Below, in pieces: positions 1 to 9,643 of a stretch of DNA of 64,000 bases. Numbering within the stretch: position 1 is the first letter of the stretch; the number at the start of each line of letters is the position of its first letter. A program made the translations under genes and the position numbers. Under the pieces are notes generated by a model. It was given only the letters and a program-made list of their open reading frames with translations, was not told the DNA's origin and ran no database searches. This stretch comes from Mameliella sp. MMSF_3455 (GTDB taxonomy: Bacteria > Pseudomonadota > Alphaproteobacteria > Rhodobacterales > Rhodobacteraceae), in the NCBI RefSeq assembly GCF_030733205.1, contig NZ_JASHJL010000005.1, positions 62,001-126,000 on the forward strand, read 5' to 3'.

Positions 1-1430
1 GGGCGCTTGAACTCGGCCTCTTCCTCCTCGGACCAGGTACCGCCCGACCGTTCGATGGCGTCGCGTTTCACGGTGGCCAGCACACCCGCCGCCTGGGCGC
101 CGCCCATGACCGAGATCCGGCTATTGGGCCATGTCCAGAGGAACCGAGGCTGGTAGGCGCGGCCCGCCATGCCGTAGTTGCCCGCCCCGAAACTGCCGCC
201 GACCAACACCGTCACCTTGGGCACGGACGTGGTGGCCACCGCCGTCACCATCTTGGCGCCGTGGCGCGCGATGCCCTCGTTCTCGTACTTGCGACCCACC
301 ATGAAACCGGTGATGTTTTGCAGGAAAACCAAAGGGATCCGCCGTTGCGAGCATAGCTCGACGAAATGCGCGCCCTTGGACGCGCTTTCCGAGAAGAGCA
401 CGCCGTTGTTGGCGATGATCCCGACATCCATGCCCTCGAGCTTGGCGAAGCCGCAGACCAGCGTCTCGCCGAAGCGGGGCTTGAACTCGTCGAAGTAGGA
501 GCCATCCACGATCCGCGCGATGACCTCGCGAATGTCGTAGGGCGTGCGCAGGTCCGCGGGCACCACGCCCAGCAGCTCGTCCGGGTCATAGGCGGGCGCC
601 TCGCCCTGCAAGGCCGGCGCCAGGATGCCGCCGCCAAGCGATCCCACCGCCCGACGCGCAAGGGCCAGTGCGTGGGCGTCGTCCTCGGCCAGGTAGTCGG
701 CCACACCAGACAGGCGCGTGTGCACGTCGCCGCCGCCAAGGTCTTCGGCTGTCACCACCTCGCCCGTCGCCGCCTTGACCAATGGCGGCCCGGCCAGAAA
801 GATCGTGCCCTGTTCCTTGACGATGATCGAGACATCCGACATCGCGGGCACATAGGCCCCGCCCGCCGTACAACTGCCCATGACCACGGCGATCTGGGCG
901 ATGCCCTTGGCTGACATCCGCGCCTGGTTGTAGAAAATCCGCCCGAAATGGTCGCGGTCGGGGAACACCTCGTCCTGGTTGGGCAGGTTGGCGCCGCCGC
1001 TGTCCACAAGGTAGACGCAGGGCAGTTCGTTTTCCTCGGCGATCTCCTGCGCGCGCAGGTGTTTCTTGACGGTCATCGGGTAGTAGGTGCCGCCCTTCAC
1101 GGTGGCATCGTTGCAGATCACCATGACTTGCCGCCCCTGAACCAGACCGATGCCCGCAATCACCCCCGCACAGGGCGCCGCGCCGCCGTACATGCCATGC
1201 GCCGCCGTCGTTCCGACCTCGAGGAAGGGCGATCCGGGATCGAGAAGGTTGGCCACCCTCTCGCGCGGCAGCATCTTGCCCCGGCTCAAATGCCGGTCGC
1301 GCGCCTTTTCCCCGCCGCCGGACATGGCCAGCGCGGCAGCCTCCTGGATCTGGTCGAGCGCTTCGAGATGGGCCGCGCGGTTGGCTTCAAAGGCCTCTCC
1401 CGCCGTCAGCACCTGCGATTGCAGTTTCAT
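1..1430 (-). CDS. mccB: 3-methylcrotonyl-CoA carboxylase, carboxyltransferase (beta) subunit, partial
   Basis: Carboxyltransferase subunit that, with a biotinylated alpha subunit, carboxylates 3-methylcrotonyl-CoA in cytosolic leucine breakdown. About 476 of the family's roughly 535 residues are visible; the C-terminus runs off the left edge. The ATG at 1430 opens [20 protein letters not shown]. Seen: [20 protein letters not shown] near residue 108, [11 protein letters not shown] near 145 and [15 protein letters not shown] near 185, all typical of acyl-CoA carboxylase beta chains. It is the last visible gene of a minus-strand run that begins with ivd, whose enzyme acts one step earlier in the same pathway, so methylcrotonyl-CoA is preferred over propionyl- or geranyl-CoA as substrate. 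The biotin subunit gene is expected just outside the window. Confidence 0.93.
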   Translation of the reverse strand, partial: MKLQSQVLTAGEAFEANRAAHLEALDQIQEAAALAMSGGGEKARDRHLSRGKMLPRERVANLLDPGSPFLEVGTTAAHGMYGGAAPCAGVIAGIGLVQGRQVMVICNDATVKGGTYYPMTVKKHLRAQEIAEENELPCVYLVDSGGANLPNQDEVFPDRDHFGRIFYNQARMSAKGIAQIAVVMGSCTAGGAYVPAMSDVSIIVKEQGTIFLAGPPLVKAATGEVVTAEDLGGGDVHTRLSGVADYLAEDDAHALALARRAVGSLGGGILAPALQGEAPAYDPDELLGVVPADLRTPYDIREVIARIVDGSYFDEFKPRFGETLVCGFAKLEGMDVGIIANNGVLFSESASKGAHFVELCSQRRIPLVFLQNITGFMVGRKYENEGIARHGAKMVTAVATTSVPKVTVLVGGSFGAGNYGMAGRAYQPRFLWTWPNSRISVMGGAQAAGVLATVKRDAIERSGGTWSEEEEAEFKR

Positions 1431-1446
1431 GTCCCTGTCCCCTTGT

Positions 1447-2994
1447 TCAATCCTGCACGGTCTCGGCCGCCGCGCGCGCTTTCAGGTCCTTGCGGATCAC
1501 CTTGCCCGTCACCGTCATCGGCAAGGCATCCAGAAAATCGATTTCCCTTGGATAGGAATAGCTTGCAAGCCGTTCCTTCACCCATTCCTGCAAGGTCCCG
1601 GCGTCGACCTCTGCGCCCGGTTTGCGGACCACATAGGCCTTGACGATCTCTGTTCGCAGCGGGTCGGGCTTGCCCACGACGCCCACAGTGGCGACAGCGG
1701 GATGGGTGAGCAGGCAGTCCTCGATTTCCGCCGGACCGATGCGGTAGCCGGCAGAGGTGATGACGTCATCCTCGCGGCCCACGAAACGGATAAAGCCCTC
1801 TTCCAACGTGCCCCGATCGCCCGTCACCAGCCAATCCCCGCGGAATTTCTCCTCCGTGGCCTCGGGCCGGTTCCAGTATTCCAGCATCATCGAGGCGCAG
1901 CCGCGCCGCACGGCGATATCGCCTTCGCCATCCACCGGCGCACCGTCCTCGGAGATCACGGCAATGTCAAAGCCCGGCACCGCCCGCCCCAAAGCGCCCG
2001 GCCTCGGATCGAAAAGCGCCGCACAGGACGAGGCCACCATGTTGCATTCGGTCTGGCCGTAGAATTCGTTGATCGTGACACCCAGCGCCGCGCGCCCCCA
2101 GGCCAGCATCTCGGGCCCCAGCGGCTCGCCGCCACTGGCAACAGAGCGCAGCCCGGTGATCCGGGCGTCGGACGCCTTCAGGATGCGCAGGGCCGTTGGC
2201 GGAAAAAATACATTCCGAACAGCATGTTCCGAGATGATCCTTGTGCATTCATCGACGTCGAACCGCCGCATTCGCGCCGCGGCCACCGGCACCCCCAGCG
2301 CCAGTCCCGGCATCAGCACGTCAAACAAACCGCCGATCCAGGCCCAGTCGGCGGGCGTCCAAAGGACATCCACCGGCTGGCCCAGGAAGTCATGGCTCAT
2401 CTCCACTCCCGGCAGGTGCCCGGTCAGGACATGGTGCCCGTGCAGCGCGCCCTTGGGCGTGCCCGTCGTGCCCGAGGTGTAGATCAACACGGCGGGGGTC
2501 TCTGGCCCGCTGTCAAACGCCGGGCCTCCGGCCCCCTCGGACGGCAGATCCTCCTCGCGCACCACAGCGAGGTCGAAAGGTGCCAGCATTCCGGCGCCCT
2601 CCGCATCCGTGACCACCACGCGCGCACCGCTGTCCGACAGGCGCGACCGCAGCGCATCCTCTCGGAACAGCATGAAGAGCGGTACGGAAATCGCCCCCAT
2701 CCGCCAGCAGGCCAGGTGCGCGGCAGCGCATAGCGGCGACTGGCTGAGCAATACGCCCACCCGGTCGCCCGACCCCACGCCGCGTGCCAAGAGCGCCGCC
2801 TGCACCCGCCGCGACAGGGTCGCCAGCGCGCCGTAGCTCACCGCCGTGCCGCTGGAATGATCCAGGATGGCCACGCGATCCGGGTCTTGCCGCGCCCACG
2901 CATCGCAGGCCTGTTCGGCCATGTTCAGCCGCGCCGGAAGGTTCCAGCGAAAGCCCGCGCGCAGCGCATCATATGTGGGGGCAGAGGTCAGCAT
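1447..2994 (-). CDS. AMP-binding acyl-CoA synthetase
   Basis: 515-residue ATP-dependent acyl-CoA ligase of the ANL superfamily; it adenylates a carboxylic acid and transfers it to CoA. The P-loop [11 protein letters not shown] lies near residue 190, NEFYGQTE near 330 is the A5 motif, the TGDRG motif near 410 binds the ribose, and [14 protein letters not shown] near the C-terminus carries the catalytic lysine. The start at 2994 overlaps the stop of the upstream lprI-like gene by one base (TGATG). It sits inside the leucine/isovalerate operon, 16 bases before mccB, so a short or branched-chain acid such as isovalerate or acetoacetate is the likely substrate, by context only. Substrate cannot be read from the sequence. 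Confidence 0.9.
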   Translation of the reverse strand: MLTSAPTYDALRAGFRWNLPARLNMAEQACDAWARQDPDRVAILDHSSGTAVSYGALATLSRRVQAALLARGVGSGDRVGVLLSQSPLCAAAHLACWRMGAISVPLFMLFREDALRSRLSDSGARVVVTDAEGAGMLAPFDLAVVREEDLPSEGAGGPAFDSGPETPAVLIYTSGTTGTPKGALHGHHVLTGHLPGVEMSHDFLGQPVDVLWTPADWAWIGGLFDVLMPGLALGVPVAAARMRRFDVDECTRIISEHAVRNVFFPPTALRILKASDARITGLRSVASGGEPLGPEMLAWGRAALGVTINEFYGQTECNMVASSCAALFDPRPGALGRAVPGFDIAVISEDGAPVDGEGDIAVRRGCASMMLEYWNRPEATEEKFRGDWLVTGDRGTLEEGFIRFVGREDDVITSAGYRIGPAEIEDCLLTHPAVATVGVVGKPDPLRTEIVKAYVVRKPGAEVDAGTLQEWVKERLASYSYPREIDFLDALPMTVTGKVIRKDLKARAAAETVQD

Positions 2995-3473
2995 CAGCCC
3001 GGCGTCACCATGCTTTCGATGTACCAGGTCTGTTCGGCGGTCTCGCGCAGCAGGCATTCGACACCGGCGGGCCCGGCGCCGGTTCCGCCGCCCCAGTGAC
3101 TGCGGGCATAGGCACATTTGGCGTCACGGTAGGTGATCCAAGCTCGTTGCATCTCGCGCAGGGCCTCCTCTTGCGAGGGGCCAAAGCCTGCGTTTTCGAT
3201 ATCGGCCTGTTTCGCGTAGCGGATCGCAAAGGCATAAGAGTCATTCAGGCGGGCGTCCCACCAGTCCAGTTCGCGCGCGTAGCAACCGCTGAGGACCATG
3301 GTGGCATATCCGTTGTCCTCGACGCAGGCCTCGGCTGCCAGCCCGATGCAACTGCGGAACTCCGCGCCCGATCCCAGGCAGCTTTCGGTTGCGCGCTGGG
3401 AAAAGACCAGGTCCTGCGCCGCGGCTGGCGTCGACAGACCGGCCGCAACAATGGCAAAGGCAATGAATTTCAT
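2994..3473 (-). CDS. LprI-like (lysozyme-inhibitor-type) secreted protein
   Basis: 159-residue predicted periplasmic protein. A signal peptide covers about residues 1-19, ending AAAQ. The mature part has several cysteines and the pattern WWDARLNDSY ... EALREMQRAWITYRDAKC, typical of the LprI/DUF1311 family; the Mycobacterium member inhibits lysozyme, but most bacterial members have no known role. Start ATG at 3473 overlaps the upstream gene's TGA (ATGA), and its own stop overlaps the acyl-CoA synthetase start, so the three genes are translationally coupled. Its place within a leucine catabolism operon is unusual and says nothing clear about its function. Confidence 0.8.
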   Translation of the reverse strand: MKFIAFAIVAAGLSTPAAAQDLVFSQRATESCLGSGAEFRSCIGLAAEACVEDNGYATMVLSGCYARELDWWDARLNDSYAFAIRYAKQADIENAGFGPSQEEALREMQRAWITYRDAKCAYARSHWGGGTGAGPAGVECLLRETAEQTWYIESMVTPG

Positions 3474-3775
3474 GTGCTTGGCTCCTTCATCCTGTCGCCC
3501 TCCGCCGGTTTGCCCGTGACCAGGCCGCCAAAACGGTTCACCCGGTAGACCCGCCGATCCTGACCCGTGCCGCAGCGTATGACCAGCCAGACCTCGGCCC
3601 CCGGAACCGCCGTGCAATCCGCCGCCCGTGCGCCGGTCTCGGCCATGTAGCGGGCGGCATAGCTCTCGATCGCCATGCTCTCCGTCAGGTTGGCCGCGAT
3701 CCAGCCGGCCCGAAAGGCCAGCACCGCGCCCAGCGTCACCAGAACCGCCAACGGCAGCCAGAGCAGCAGCCGCAT
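3470..3775 (-). CDS. small membrane-anchored hypothetical protein
   Basis: 101 residues. One hydrophobic segment at about residues 2-22 (MRLLLWLPLAVLVTLGAVLA) is followed by a polar domain with two cysteines (ADCTAVPG and VIRCGTG), suggesting an inner-membrane anchor with an exported domain held by a disulfide. I do not recognise a family. The ATG at 3775 is preferred because the hydrophobic segment starts there; a TTG at 3820 would add 15 residues. Its stop overlaps the start of the LprI-like gene (ATGA), and it follows ivd closely, so it is in the ivd operon. Confidence 0.65.
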   Translation of the reverse strand: MRLLLWLPLAVLVTLGAVLAFRAGWIAANLTESMAIESYAARYMAETGARAADCTAVPGAEVWLVIRCGTGQDRRVYRVNRFGGLVTGKPAEGDRMKEPST

Positions 3776-3824
3776 GTTCACCGGAACCGCCCCATCCTGT
3801 CGGACATGGGCGCGGCGCAACTCA

Positions 3825-4988
3825 TCAGGACATGGCCCCCATCAGCTCGCGCCCGACCAGCATCCGGCGGATTTCCGACGTGCCCGCGCCGATCTCCATC
3901 AGCTTGGCATCGCGGAAGATCCGCGCGACCGGCGCATCGTTCAGGAAGCCCGCGCCGCCCATCGCCTGCACCGCCTGATGCGCCTGCACCATCGCCTGCT
4001 CCGAGGCGTAGAGACAGCAGGCCGCCGCATCCTGCCGGGTGACCTCGCCTCGGTCGCAGGCCTTGGCGACCTCGTAGACATAGGCGCGGGCGGAATTCAT
4101 CGCCGTGTACATGTCGGCAATCTTGCCCTGCATCAGCTGAAAGTTCCCGATCGACTGGCCGAACTGCTTGCGCTCGACCATGTAGGGCATGATCTCGTCC
4201 ATGCAGGCGGCCATGATGCCCAGGCCGATGCCTGCCAGCACGACCCGTTCATAGTCCAGCCCGGACATCAGCACGCGCACACCCTTGCCCTCTTCGCCAA
4301 GGATGTTTTCGAACGGAACCTCGACATCCTCGAAGATCAGTTCGGCGGTGTTCGATCCGCGCATCCCCAGCTTGTCGAAATGCGGGCTGGTGGAAAATCC
4401 CTTCATCGACTTCTCGACGAGGAAAGCGGTGATACCCTTGGCCCCGGCGTCCGGGTCTGTCTTGGCGTAGACCACCAGCGTGTCGGCGTCGGGGCCGTTG
4501 GTGATCCAGTACTTGTTGCCATTCAGGACAAACCGGTCGTTCCGCTTTTCGGCACGCAGTTTCATGCTGACGACATCCGACCCGGCAGAAGGCTCTGACA
4601 TGGCCAGTGCGCCCACATGCTCGCCCGAGATCAGGCCCGGCAGGTATTTCCGGCGCTGTTCGTCCGTGCCGTTCAGCTTGATCTGGTTTACGCAGAGATT
4701 GGCATGGGCGCCGTAGGAGAGCGAGACGGAGGCCGAGGCGCGCGCCACTTCCTCGACCGCGACCGTATGAGCGAGATAGCCCATGCCTGCGCCACCGAAT
4801 TCCTCGGGCACGGTGATCCCCAGCAGGCCCAGGTCGCCCATCTCGCGCCACAGAGCGGCGGGAAACTCGTTGCTGCGGTCGACCTCGGCCGCCATGGGCT
4901 TGACCCGCTCCTGCGCCCACTTGTGCACCATCTCCTGCAGCGCAAGCACATCCTCGCCCAGGTCAAACTTCATTGTCGCCAGAAACAC
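3825..4988 (-). CDS. ivd: isovaleryl-CoA dehydrogenase
   Basis: 387-residue FAD enzyme that oxidises isovaleryl-CoA to 3-methylcrotonyl-CoA in leucine degradation, passing electrons to ETF. Seen: [11 protein letters not shown] near residue 135 and [10 protein letters not shown] near 160 (flavin and substrate contacts), [13 protein letters not shown] near 245 whose glutamate aligns with the catalytic base of IVD-type acyl-CoA dehydrogenases, and the C-terminal [16 protein letters not shown]. The GTG at 4988 is chosen because GGGAGGAG lies 5 bases upstream and the product then begins [13 protein letters not shown], like related proteins; ATG at 4973 is the alternative. First gene of the minus-strand operon, with a palindrome upstream at 5007-5024. 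Confidence 0.93.
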   Translation of the reverse strand: MFLATMKFDLGEDVLALQEMVHKWAQERVKPMAAEVDRSNEFPAALWREMGDLGLLGITVPEEFGGAGMGYLAHTVAVEEVARASASVSLSYGAHANLCVNQIKLNGTDEQRRKYLPGLISGEHVGALAMSEPSAGSDVVSMKLRAEKRNDRFVLNGNKYWITNGPDADTLVVYAKTDPDAGAKGITAFLVEKSMKGFSTSPHFDKLGMRGSNTAELIFEDVEVPFENILGEEGKGVRVLMSGLDYERVVLAGIGLGIMAACMDEIMPYMVERKQFGQSIGNFQLMQGKIADMYTAMNSARAYVYEVAKACDRGEVTRQDAAACCLYASEQAMVQAHQAVQAMGGAGFLNDAPVARIFRDAKLMEIGAGTSEIRRMLVGRELMGAMS

Positions 4989-5006
4989 GCCCGCTCCTCC
5001 CAAAGT

Positions 5007-5024
5007 AATGAACGCTTGTTCATT
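5007..5024. promoter_or_regulatory. 18-bp palindromic operator candidate upstream of ivd
   Basis: AATGAAC-GCTT-GTTCATT has perfect 7-base arms around a 4-base centre. It lies 19 bases upstream of the ivd GTG and between divergent genes. The size and symmetry suit a TetR-type repressor dimer, a class known to control branched-chain and acyl-CoA catabolism; the regulator itself is not in the window. Confidence 0.5.
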
Positions 5025-5131
5025 TAACGCGAGCAAGCGAGTCGGGTCAATGGGCTTGGTTGCAACAACGGGGCCCGAAACTGCGTGCCCTTGCCGCTTG
5101 ACCGCCGCCGCGCGGCTGACCTAATGGCCGC

Positions 5132-6655
5132 ATGACCGCACCCACATCCCCGCACGCCCCGCTCTGGCTGATGATCCTTTTGCAGGCCACGGTCTCTGCC
5201 GCCAGCATGGTGGTCGAGATCGTCGCCGGGCGCATGATCGCGCCCTATGTCGGCATGAGCCTCTACACCTGGACCGCCATTATCGCCGTGGTCCTGGCCG
5301 GCCTGTCGGTCGGGCACTGGTGGGGTGGACGGATCGCAGTGCTGGAAACGGGCCGCGCCCTGCGCCGGGCGGCCTGGTGCATGGTGGCGGCGGCGCTGGC
5401 CACCGCTGGCGCCTCTCTGCTGCTGCGGGCCACGGCGGGGCCGGTGCTGGGCGCACTGACGCATCCCCTGGCGGCGATCACGGCGATTTCCTCACTGGCC
5501 TTCTTCCTGCCCTCGCTCTTTGCCGGAGTGCCCGCGCCCATCCTCAGCGTCGCGGCGATGCGCGGACGCCAGAAATCGGAACAGGCACTTGGGGCGATGT
5601 TCGCCGCCGGGGCCGTTGGCGCCATCGCGGGCACGCTTCTGGCCGGGTTCCTCTTCGTCGCCTGGCTCGGCTCGGTCGCCTCGCTGACGGTGATCGCGGC
5701 GGTCTACGCGGTCTCGGCCCTGGCCTGCCTAGCCCTTGCGGGCGCATCGCGCGGACAGTGGGTGACGGCGGGCGGCACCTTGGCGCTGGCCCTGCTGCTG
5801 ACGGTGTCGGCGCTGCGCCTGCCCGCCGTCTGCGACCGCGAAAGCAGCTATTTCTGCATCCGCACCGTGCAATTGTCCGAGAACGCCGAGGCGCCGGTGC
5901 GCCTGATGGTGCTGGATCACCTGGCCCACGGGATCAGCGCGCGCGAAGATCCGCGCGTGATGTTCACGGACCATACCGCCATGCTGGACGCCCTGCCCCG
6001 GATGCGCATAGGGGATCGCGACTTTACCTCGTTCCATATCGGCGGCGGCTCTTACTCCGTGCCGCGCGCCTGGGCGGATCGCGGTATTACCGGCATCACC
6101 GTGGCCGAGATCGACCCGGAGGTGACCGCGCGCGCCGTGGCGGATTTCTGGTTCGACCCAGACACCGTCACCGTCCTGCACCGTGACGCGCGCATCGCGC
6201 TGCGCGACAGCGCCGCGCCATTTGATGTCATCATCGGCGATGCCTTTACCGATATTGCCGTTCCCGAACACCTGGTCACGCGCGAGTTCTTTGAACTGGT
6301 CCGTGACCGACTTGCCCCGGAAGGCGTCTTTGCGATGAACCTGATCGACAGCACCGACCGGCTGGATGCGCTGGCCGCCATCGTGGAAACCCTGCGCGCG
6401 GTCTTTCCCAGCGTCGAGGTCTGGACCGAGGCACGCCCGCCTGAACCGGGAGAACGGCGGATCTTCGTCCTGCTGGCGGGCGCCCAGGACAGTCCGGTCT
6501 CAACCATCACCACCCGTGCCCCGCAAGAGATCCGCTTTGCCGCGCTGGGACCGGAGTTCATCGACAGCGTGCTGACGGCCAAGGAGCCGATGGTCCTGAC
6601 CGACGACCACGCGCCGGTCAGCCGGCTGATGGGGCTGGACCCGGTGATCGACTAG
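5132..6655 (+). CDS. fused membrane / spermidine-synthase-like protein
   Basis: 507 residues in two parts. Residues about 10-230 contain repeated hydrophobic helices (six or seven) of the type fused to polyamine synthases; residues about 280-490 form a Rossmann methyltransferase-like fold with IGGGSYSVP (cofactor loop), VAEIDPEV and VLHRDARIAL. The usual catalytic Asp region of spermidine synthases is replaced by IIGDAFTDIAVPEHL, so true aminopropyl transfer is doubtful. The role of such fused proteins is largely unknown. The start ATG at 5132 sits 144 bases from ivd, divergent. The 3' end overlaps the convergent aminotransferase gene by 38 bases. Confidence 0.8.
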   Translation: MTAPTSPHAPLWLMILLQATVSAASMVVEIVAGRMIAPYVGMSLYTWTAIIAVVLAGLSVGHWWGGRIAVLETGRALRRAAWCMVAAALATAGASLLLRATAGPVLGALTHPLAAITAISSLAFFLPSLFAGVPAPILSVAAMRGRQKSEQALGAMFAAGAVGAIAGTLLAGFLFVAWLGSVASLTVIAAVYAVSALACLALAGASRGQWVTAGGTLALALLLTVSALRLPAVCDRESSYFCIRTVQLSENAEAPVRLMVLDHLAHGISAREDPRVMFTDHTAMLDALPRMRIGDRDFTSFHIGGGSYSVPRAWADRGITGITVAEIDPEVTARAVADFWFDPDTVTVLHRDARIALRDSAAPFDVIIGDAFTDIAVPEHLVTREFFELVRDRLAPEGVFAMNLIDSTDRLDALAAIVETLRAVFPSVEVWTEARPPEPGERRIFVLLAGAQDSPVSTITTRAPQEIRFAALGPEFIDSVLTAKEPMVLTDDHAPVSRLMGLDPVID

Positions 6656-7859
6656 GCGGCCTTCCCCCCCGCGCCTGAAAGACCGCGCCGACCTCGGCCC
6701 GGATGATCCGGGCGATCAGCGCGCAATCGTCTAGGCTGAAGGTCAGCGGCAGGCGCATGTCCAGAAGGCCGCGCAGGATACGGTCGGTCTGTGGCATCGG
6801 CTCGGACGGGGCATAGCGCCAGCTGTCATAGCGCGAGGTGAACCCGCTGGGCTCGGCCCCGCCGAACCACTTGAGCTCCACGCCGCGCGCGGCACAGCGC
6901 GACAGAACGTCCTGCACCGCCTCGCCGCTCCAGCCCGGCAGCAGGAACTGGATCGAAGAGCCGACGTAACGCTCTTCCTGCGGCCGCCGCGGCAGGTGCA
7001 GGCCGGGCGTCCCGCGCAAGCCCTCCTCGACCACCGCATAACGGTCATTCCAGCGGTCCGCCTGGGCGTCCAGCGCCCGCAACTGGGGGCGCAGGATCGC
7101 CGCGCGCAGGTTGTCCATCCGCCCCGAGACATTGGGCGTCGTGTATTTCACCCGTTCAAAGACCTCCGGCCCCGGCGCCGCGAGGTGCCGTTCATACAGC
7201 ATGTAGGACCCCGACAGCATCACCGCGCGCGCCGCGATCTCCTCGTCATCAGTGACAAGCAGCCCGCCCTCGCCGGAATTCACATGCTTGTAGGTCTGCA
7301 TCGAAAAACAGCCGACGGCGCCATGACGCCCCGATGGGACACCGTTCCAAGCCGCGCCCATCGTATGGGCGCAATCCTCGATCACGGTGATCCCCGCCGC
7401 GTCGCAGATCGCCATCAGGCGGTCCATGTCGCACAGGTGCCCGCGCATGTGGCTCAGCATCAGGATCCGCGCGCGATCCGCCTTTGCCTCCAGGTCGCCC
7501 AGGTCGATCACCAGGTCCTCGGTCACGCCGACATAGACCGGCACGGCGCCCGCACCGGCAATCGCCCCCGGTACCGGCGCCAGCGTAAAGGCATTGGTCA
7601 GCACCGGCTCACCCGGTTGGACGCCCACCGCTCGCAAGGCGCAGCCAAGCGCATAGCCCCCCGAGGCCACCGCCAGGCAATAACGCGCCCCTGTCTGGGC
7701 GGCGAATTCCTGTTCCAGCAGCGCCGCCTCCGCGGTCTCTCCTGCAAGGGTGTTGTATCGGTGCAGCCGTCCGCCCCGCATGACCTCGACTGCGGCGGCG
7801 ATGGCCTCCTCGGGGATCGGCTCCTGCTGGGTGAATGTGCCGGTAAAACGCTCTGTCAT
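6618..7859 (-). CDS. DegT/DnrJ/EryC1/StrS-family PLP aminotransferase
   Basis: 413-residue fold-type I PLP enzyme of the sugar aminotransferase family. Seen: ASGGYALGCALRAVG near residue 64 (phosphate-binding turn), VIEDCAHTMGA near 158 with the PLP-contacting Asp, and FSMQTYKHVNSGEGG near 185 with the Schiff-base lysine. Members usually transaminate nucleotide-linked keto-sugars, but no sugar-nucleotide genes lie nearby, so the substrate is open. The Pro/Arg/Gly-rich last 20 residues are read from DNA that also encodes the end of the convergent gene at 5132-6655. DUF2798 lies 49 bases upstream on the same strand. Confidence 0.85.
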   Translation of the reverse strand: MTERFTGTFTQQEPIPEEAIAAAVEVMRGGRLHRYNTLAGETAEAALLEQEFAAQTGARYCLAVASGGYALGCALRAVGVQPGEPVLTNAFTLAPVPGAIAGAGAVPVYVGVTEDLVIDLGDLEAKADRARILMLSHMRGHLCDMDRLMAICDAAGITVIEDCAHTMGAAWNGVPSGRHGAVGCFSMQTYKHVNSGEGGLLVTDDEEIAARAVMLSGSYMLYERHLAAPGPEVFERVKYTTPNVSGRMDNLRAAILRPQLRALDAQADRWNDRYAVVEEGLRGTPGLHLPRRPQEERYVGSSIQFLLPGWSGEAVQDVLSRCAARGVELKWFGGAEPSGFTSRYDSWRYAPSEPMPQTDRILRGLLDMRLPLTFSLDDCALIARIIRAEVGAVFQARGGRPPSRSPGPAPSAG

Positions 7860-7908
7860 CCGTCTTTGATGCCGCCTTGACCGGGCGTGGTCAATTCCCC
7901 TCCGCGCA

Positions 7909-8148
7909 TCAGGCGGAGCGATCCTCTGTCACGGTCAGCCGTGCCACGAGACGACGCACCAGCGGTGCAATGACCAGGACGCCGGGAAAGGCCAGCAGCC
8001 AGCTGGACAGCCATGCCCCCATCCAGAGCGAGAGGATATCGGCGGTCAGACCCGCGTTCTTGAGTGTCGCGACCAGCGACACCAGCAGGGACATCAGCCC
8101 GGACAAGAGCAGGCTGAACAGCACATGGGCATATCTGGCGGGAATCAT
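7909..8148 (-). CDS. DUF2798 family small membrane protein
   Basis: 79 residues with two hydrophobic helices (about 7-30 and 40-65) separated by a short loop, the typical DUF2798 layout. The ATG at 8148 has AAAGGACG upstream and begins directly before the first helix; longer in-frame starts lack a ribosome site. Function is unknown. It is on the same strand as the downstream aminotransferase gene and could be cotranscribed. Confidence 0.75.
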   Translation of the reverse strand: MIPARYAHVLFSLLLSGLMSLLVSLVATLKNAGLTADILSLWMGAWLSSWLLAFPGVLVIAPLVRRLVARLTVTEDRSA

Positions 8149-8326
8149 CGGCCACGTCCTTTCACGGAATTGCGGCTTGTCGTTAGCATTCCCACAGCCA
8201 AAGGACACGCGCACCGGTTCAAATCGGACCTAACCCGGCGCACAAAGCCTTCGTTTCCGACACACCGGGGGCAATCCTGTCGCGATCCGCGCAGAATCCG
8301 TGCAGACGGGGTCAAAGACTTGAGGC

Positions 8327-9631
8327 ATGAGCGATGTCCTGAGCTTCATCCACACCCTGTACTGGGACGACTTGCCCCAAGGCGTTCAGGCCCAGGCGAA
8401 ACGGTGCCTGCGCGACCTGATCGGTGTCGCGGCGGGCGGGCTTGGCACAGACCTGTCGCGGATCATCCGCGACCACGCGGCCGAGGACATGCCGGGTACG
8501 ACACCGCTGCTTTTCGACAGCCGATCCGCCGCGCCGGCGGCGGCGGCGATGGCCGCGGGCATGACCATCGACAGCCTCGACGGGCACGACGGCTATAACC
8601 CGTCCAAGGGGCACATCGGTTGCCCCCTGCTGCCCGCGCTGCTGGTCTTTGGTCACCGGGCGCGGGTCTCGGGGCGGGACTTCCTTGCCGCGTTGGTCAT
8701 GGGATATGAATTCGGCGCCCGAGTGGCCGAGGCCCAGCACGCCACCTGCCCCGACTACCACACCTCGGGCAGCTGGGGCGCGGTGACGGCGGCAGCGGGG
8801 GGCGCGCGCCTTCTGGGGCTGTCCGCCGAAAAAACGTGGCAGGCGCTTGGGATCGCGGAATACCATGGACCGCGCAGCCAGATGATGCGCTGCATCGACT
8901 GGCCGACGATGGTCAAGGACGGCTCCGGCTGGGGCGCCATGTGCGGTGTCTCGGCGGTGCAGCTTGCGCAGCGCGGCTTTACCGGCGCCCCCGCGATCAC
9001 GGTCGAACAGGCGCCGCAGTTCTGGACCGGATTGGGCGAGGACTGGCGTATCCTGCGGCAGTATTTCAAACCCTACCCGGTCTGCCGCTGGGCGCAGGCA
9101 CCGGTCGAAGGCGTGCTGGCATTGCGGCGGGCGCATGGGTTGACCTCGGGCGAGGTCGACCGGATCGAGGTCGAGAGCTTTCACGAGGCGATCCGCCTTG
9201 CCACCGCCCGTCCCCGAACCACCGAAGAGGCGCAGTATTCGACCTCTTTCCCCTGTGCCGTGGCCATGGTGCGCGGAACCTTGGGTCCAGAAGATCTCGA
9301 CGGCGACAGCCTGCGCGACCCCGAGATCCTGCGCCTGTCCGAGGGGTTGATCATGTCCGAAGAGGCCCATGCCAACGCGGTCTTTCCTGGCACGCGACTG
9401 GCACGGGTGCGGCTGCGCCTGCGTGATGGACGCATACTACAAGGCGACTGGGTGCAACCGCGCTGGGATGCAGAGGCGCCGCCGACAGAGGCGGAACTGG
9501 CCGGAAAATACCGCGCCCTGGCGGACCCGATCCTGGGACCGGACCGCGCCCGGGCCATCGACAGGGCCATCGGCCAGCTTGAAACCAGGCCGCTGTCCGC
9601 GCTGACCGATCTGCTGTACCTCGCGCCCTGA
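8327..9631 (+). CDS. MmgE/PrpD family protein
   Basis: 434 residues, full length for the family that includes 2-methylcitrate dehydratase and cis-aconitate decarboxylase. Seen: the ADG/SLDGHDGYNPSKGHIGCPLLPA region near residue 80, GYEFGARVAE near 127, the KPYPVCRWAQAPVEG segment near 248 and YSTSFPCAVAMVRG near 305. Residues IGCP and KPYPxCR are conserved across the family. No methylcitrate genes are close, and many Rhodobacteraceae carry several such paralogs, so the substrate is not assigned. A TTGAGG ribosome site precedes the ATG. The 178 bases upstream show no clear promoter. Confidence 0.85.
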   Translation: MSDVLSFIHTLYWDDLPQGVQAQAKRCLRDLIGVAAGGLGTDLSRIIRDHAAEDMPGTTPLLFDSRSAAPAAAAMAAGMTIDSLDGHDGYNPSKGHIGCPLLPALLVFGHRARVSGRDFLAALVMGYEFGARVAEAQHATCPDYHTSGSWGAVTAAAGGARLLGLSAEKTWQALGIAEYHGPRSQMMRCIDWPTMVKDGSGWGAMCGVSAVQLAQRGFTGAPAITVEQAPQFWTGLGEDWRILRQYFKPYPVCRWAQAPVEGVLALRRAHGLTSGEVDRIEVESFHEAIRLATARPRTTEEAQYSTSFPCAVAMVRGTLGPEDLDGDSLRDPEILRLSEGLIMSEEAHANAVFPGTRLARVRLRLRDGRILQGDWVQPRWDAEAPPTEAELAGKYRALADPILGPDRARAIDRAIGQLETRPLSALTDLLYLAP

Positions 9632-9643
9632 CGGTCTGTCCGG

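Noticed and set aside
8209-8240. GGTTCAAATC resembling a tRNA T-loop
   Set aside because: Flanking bases do not form a T-arm stem, and no D-arm, anticodon arm or acceptor stem could be found around it.
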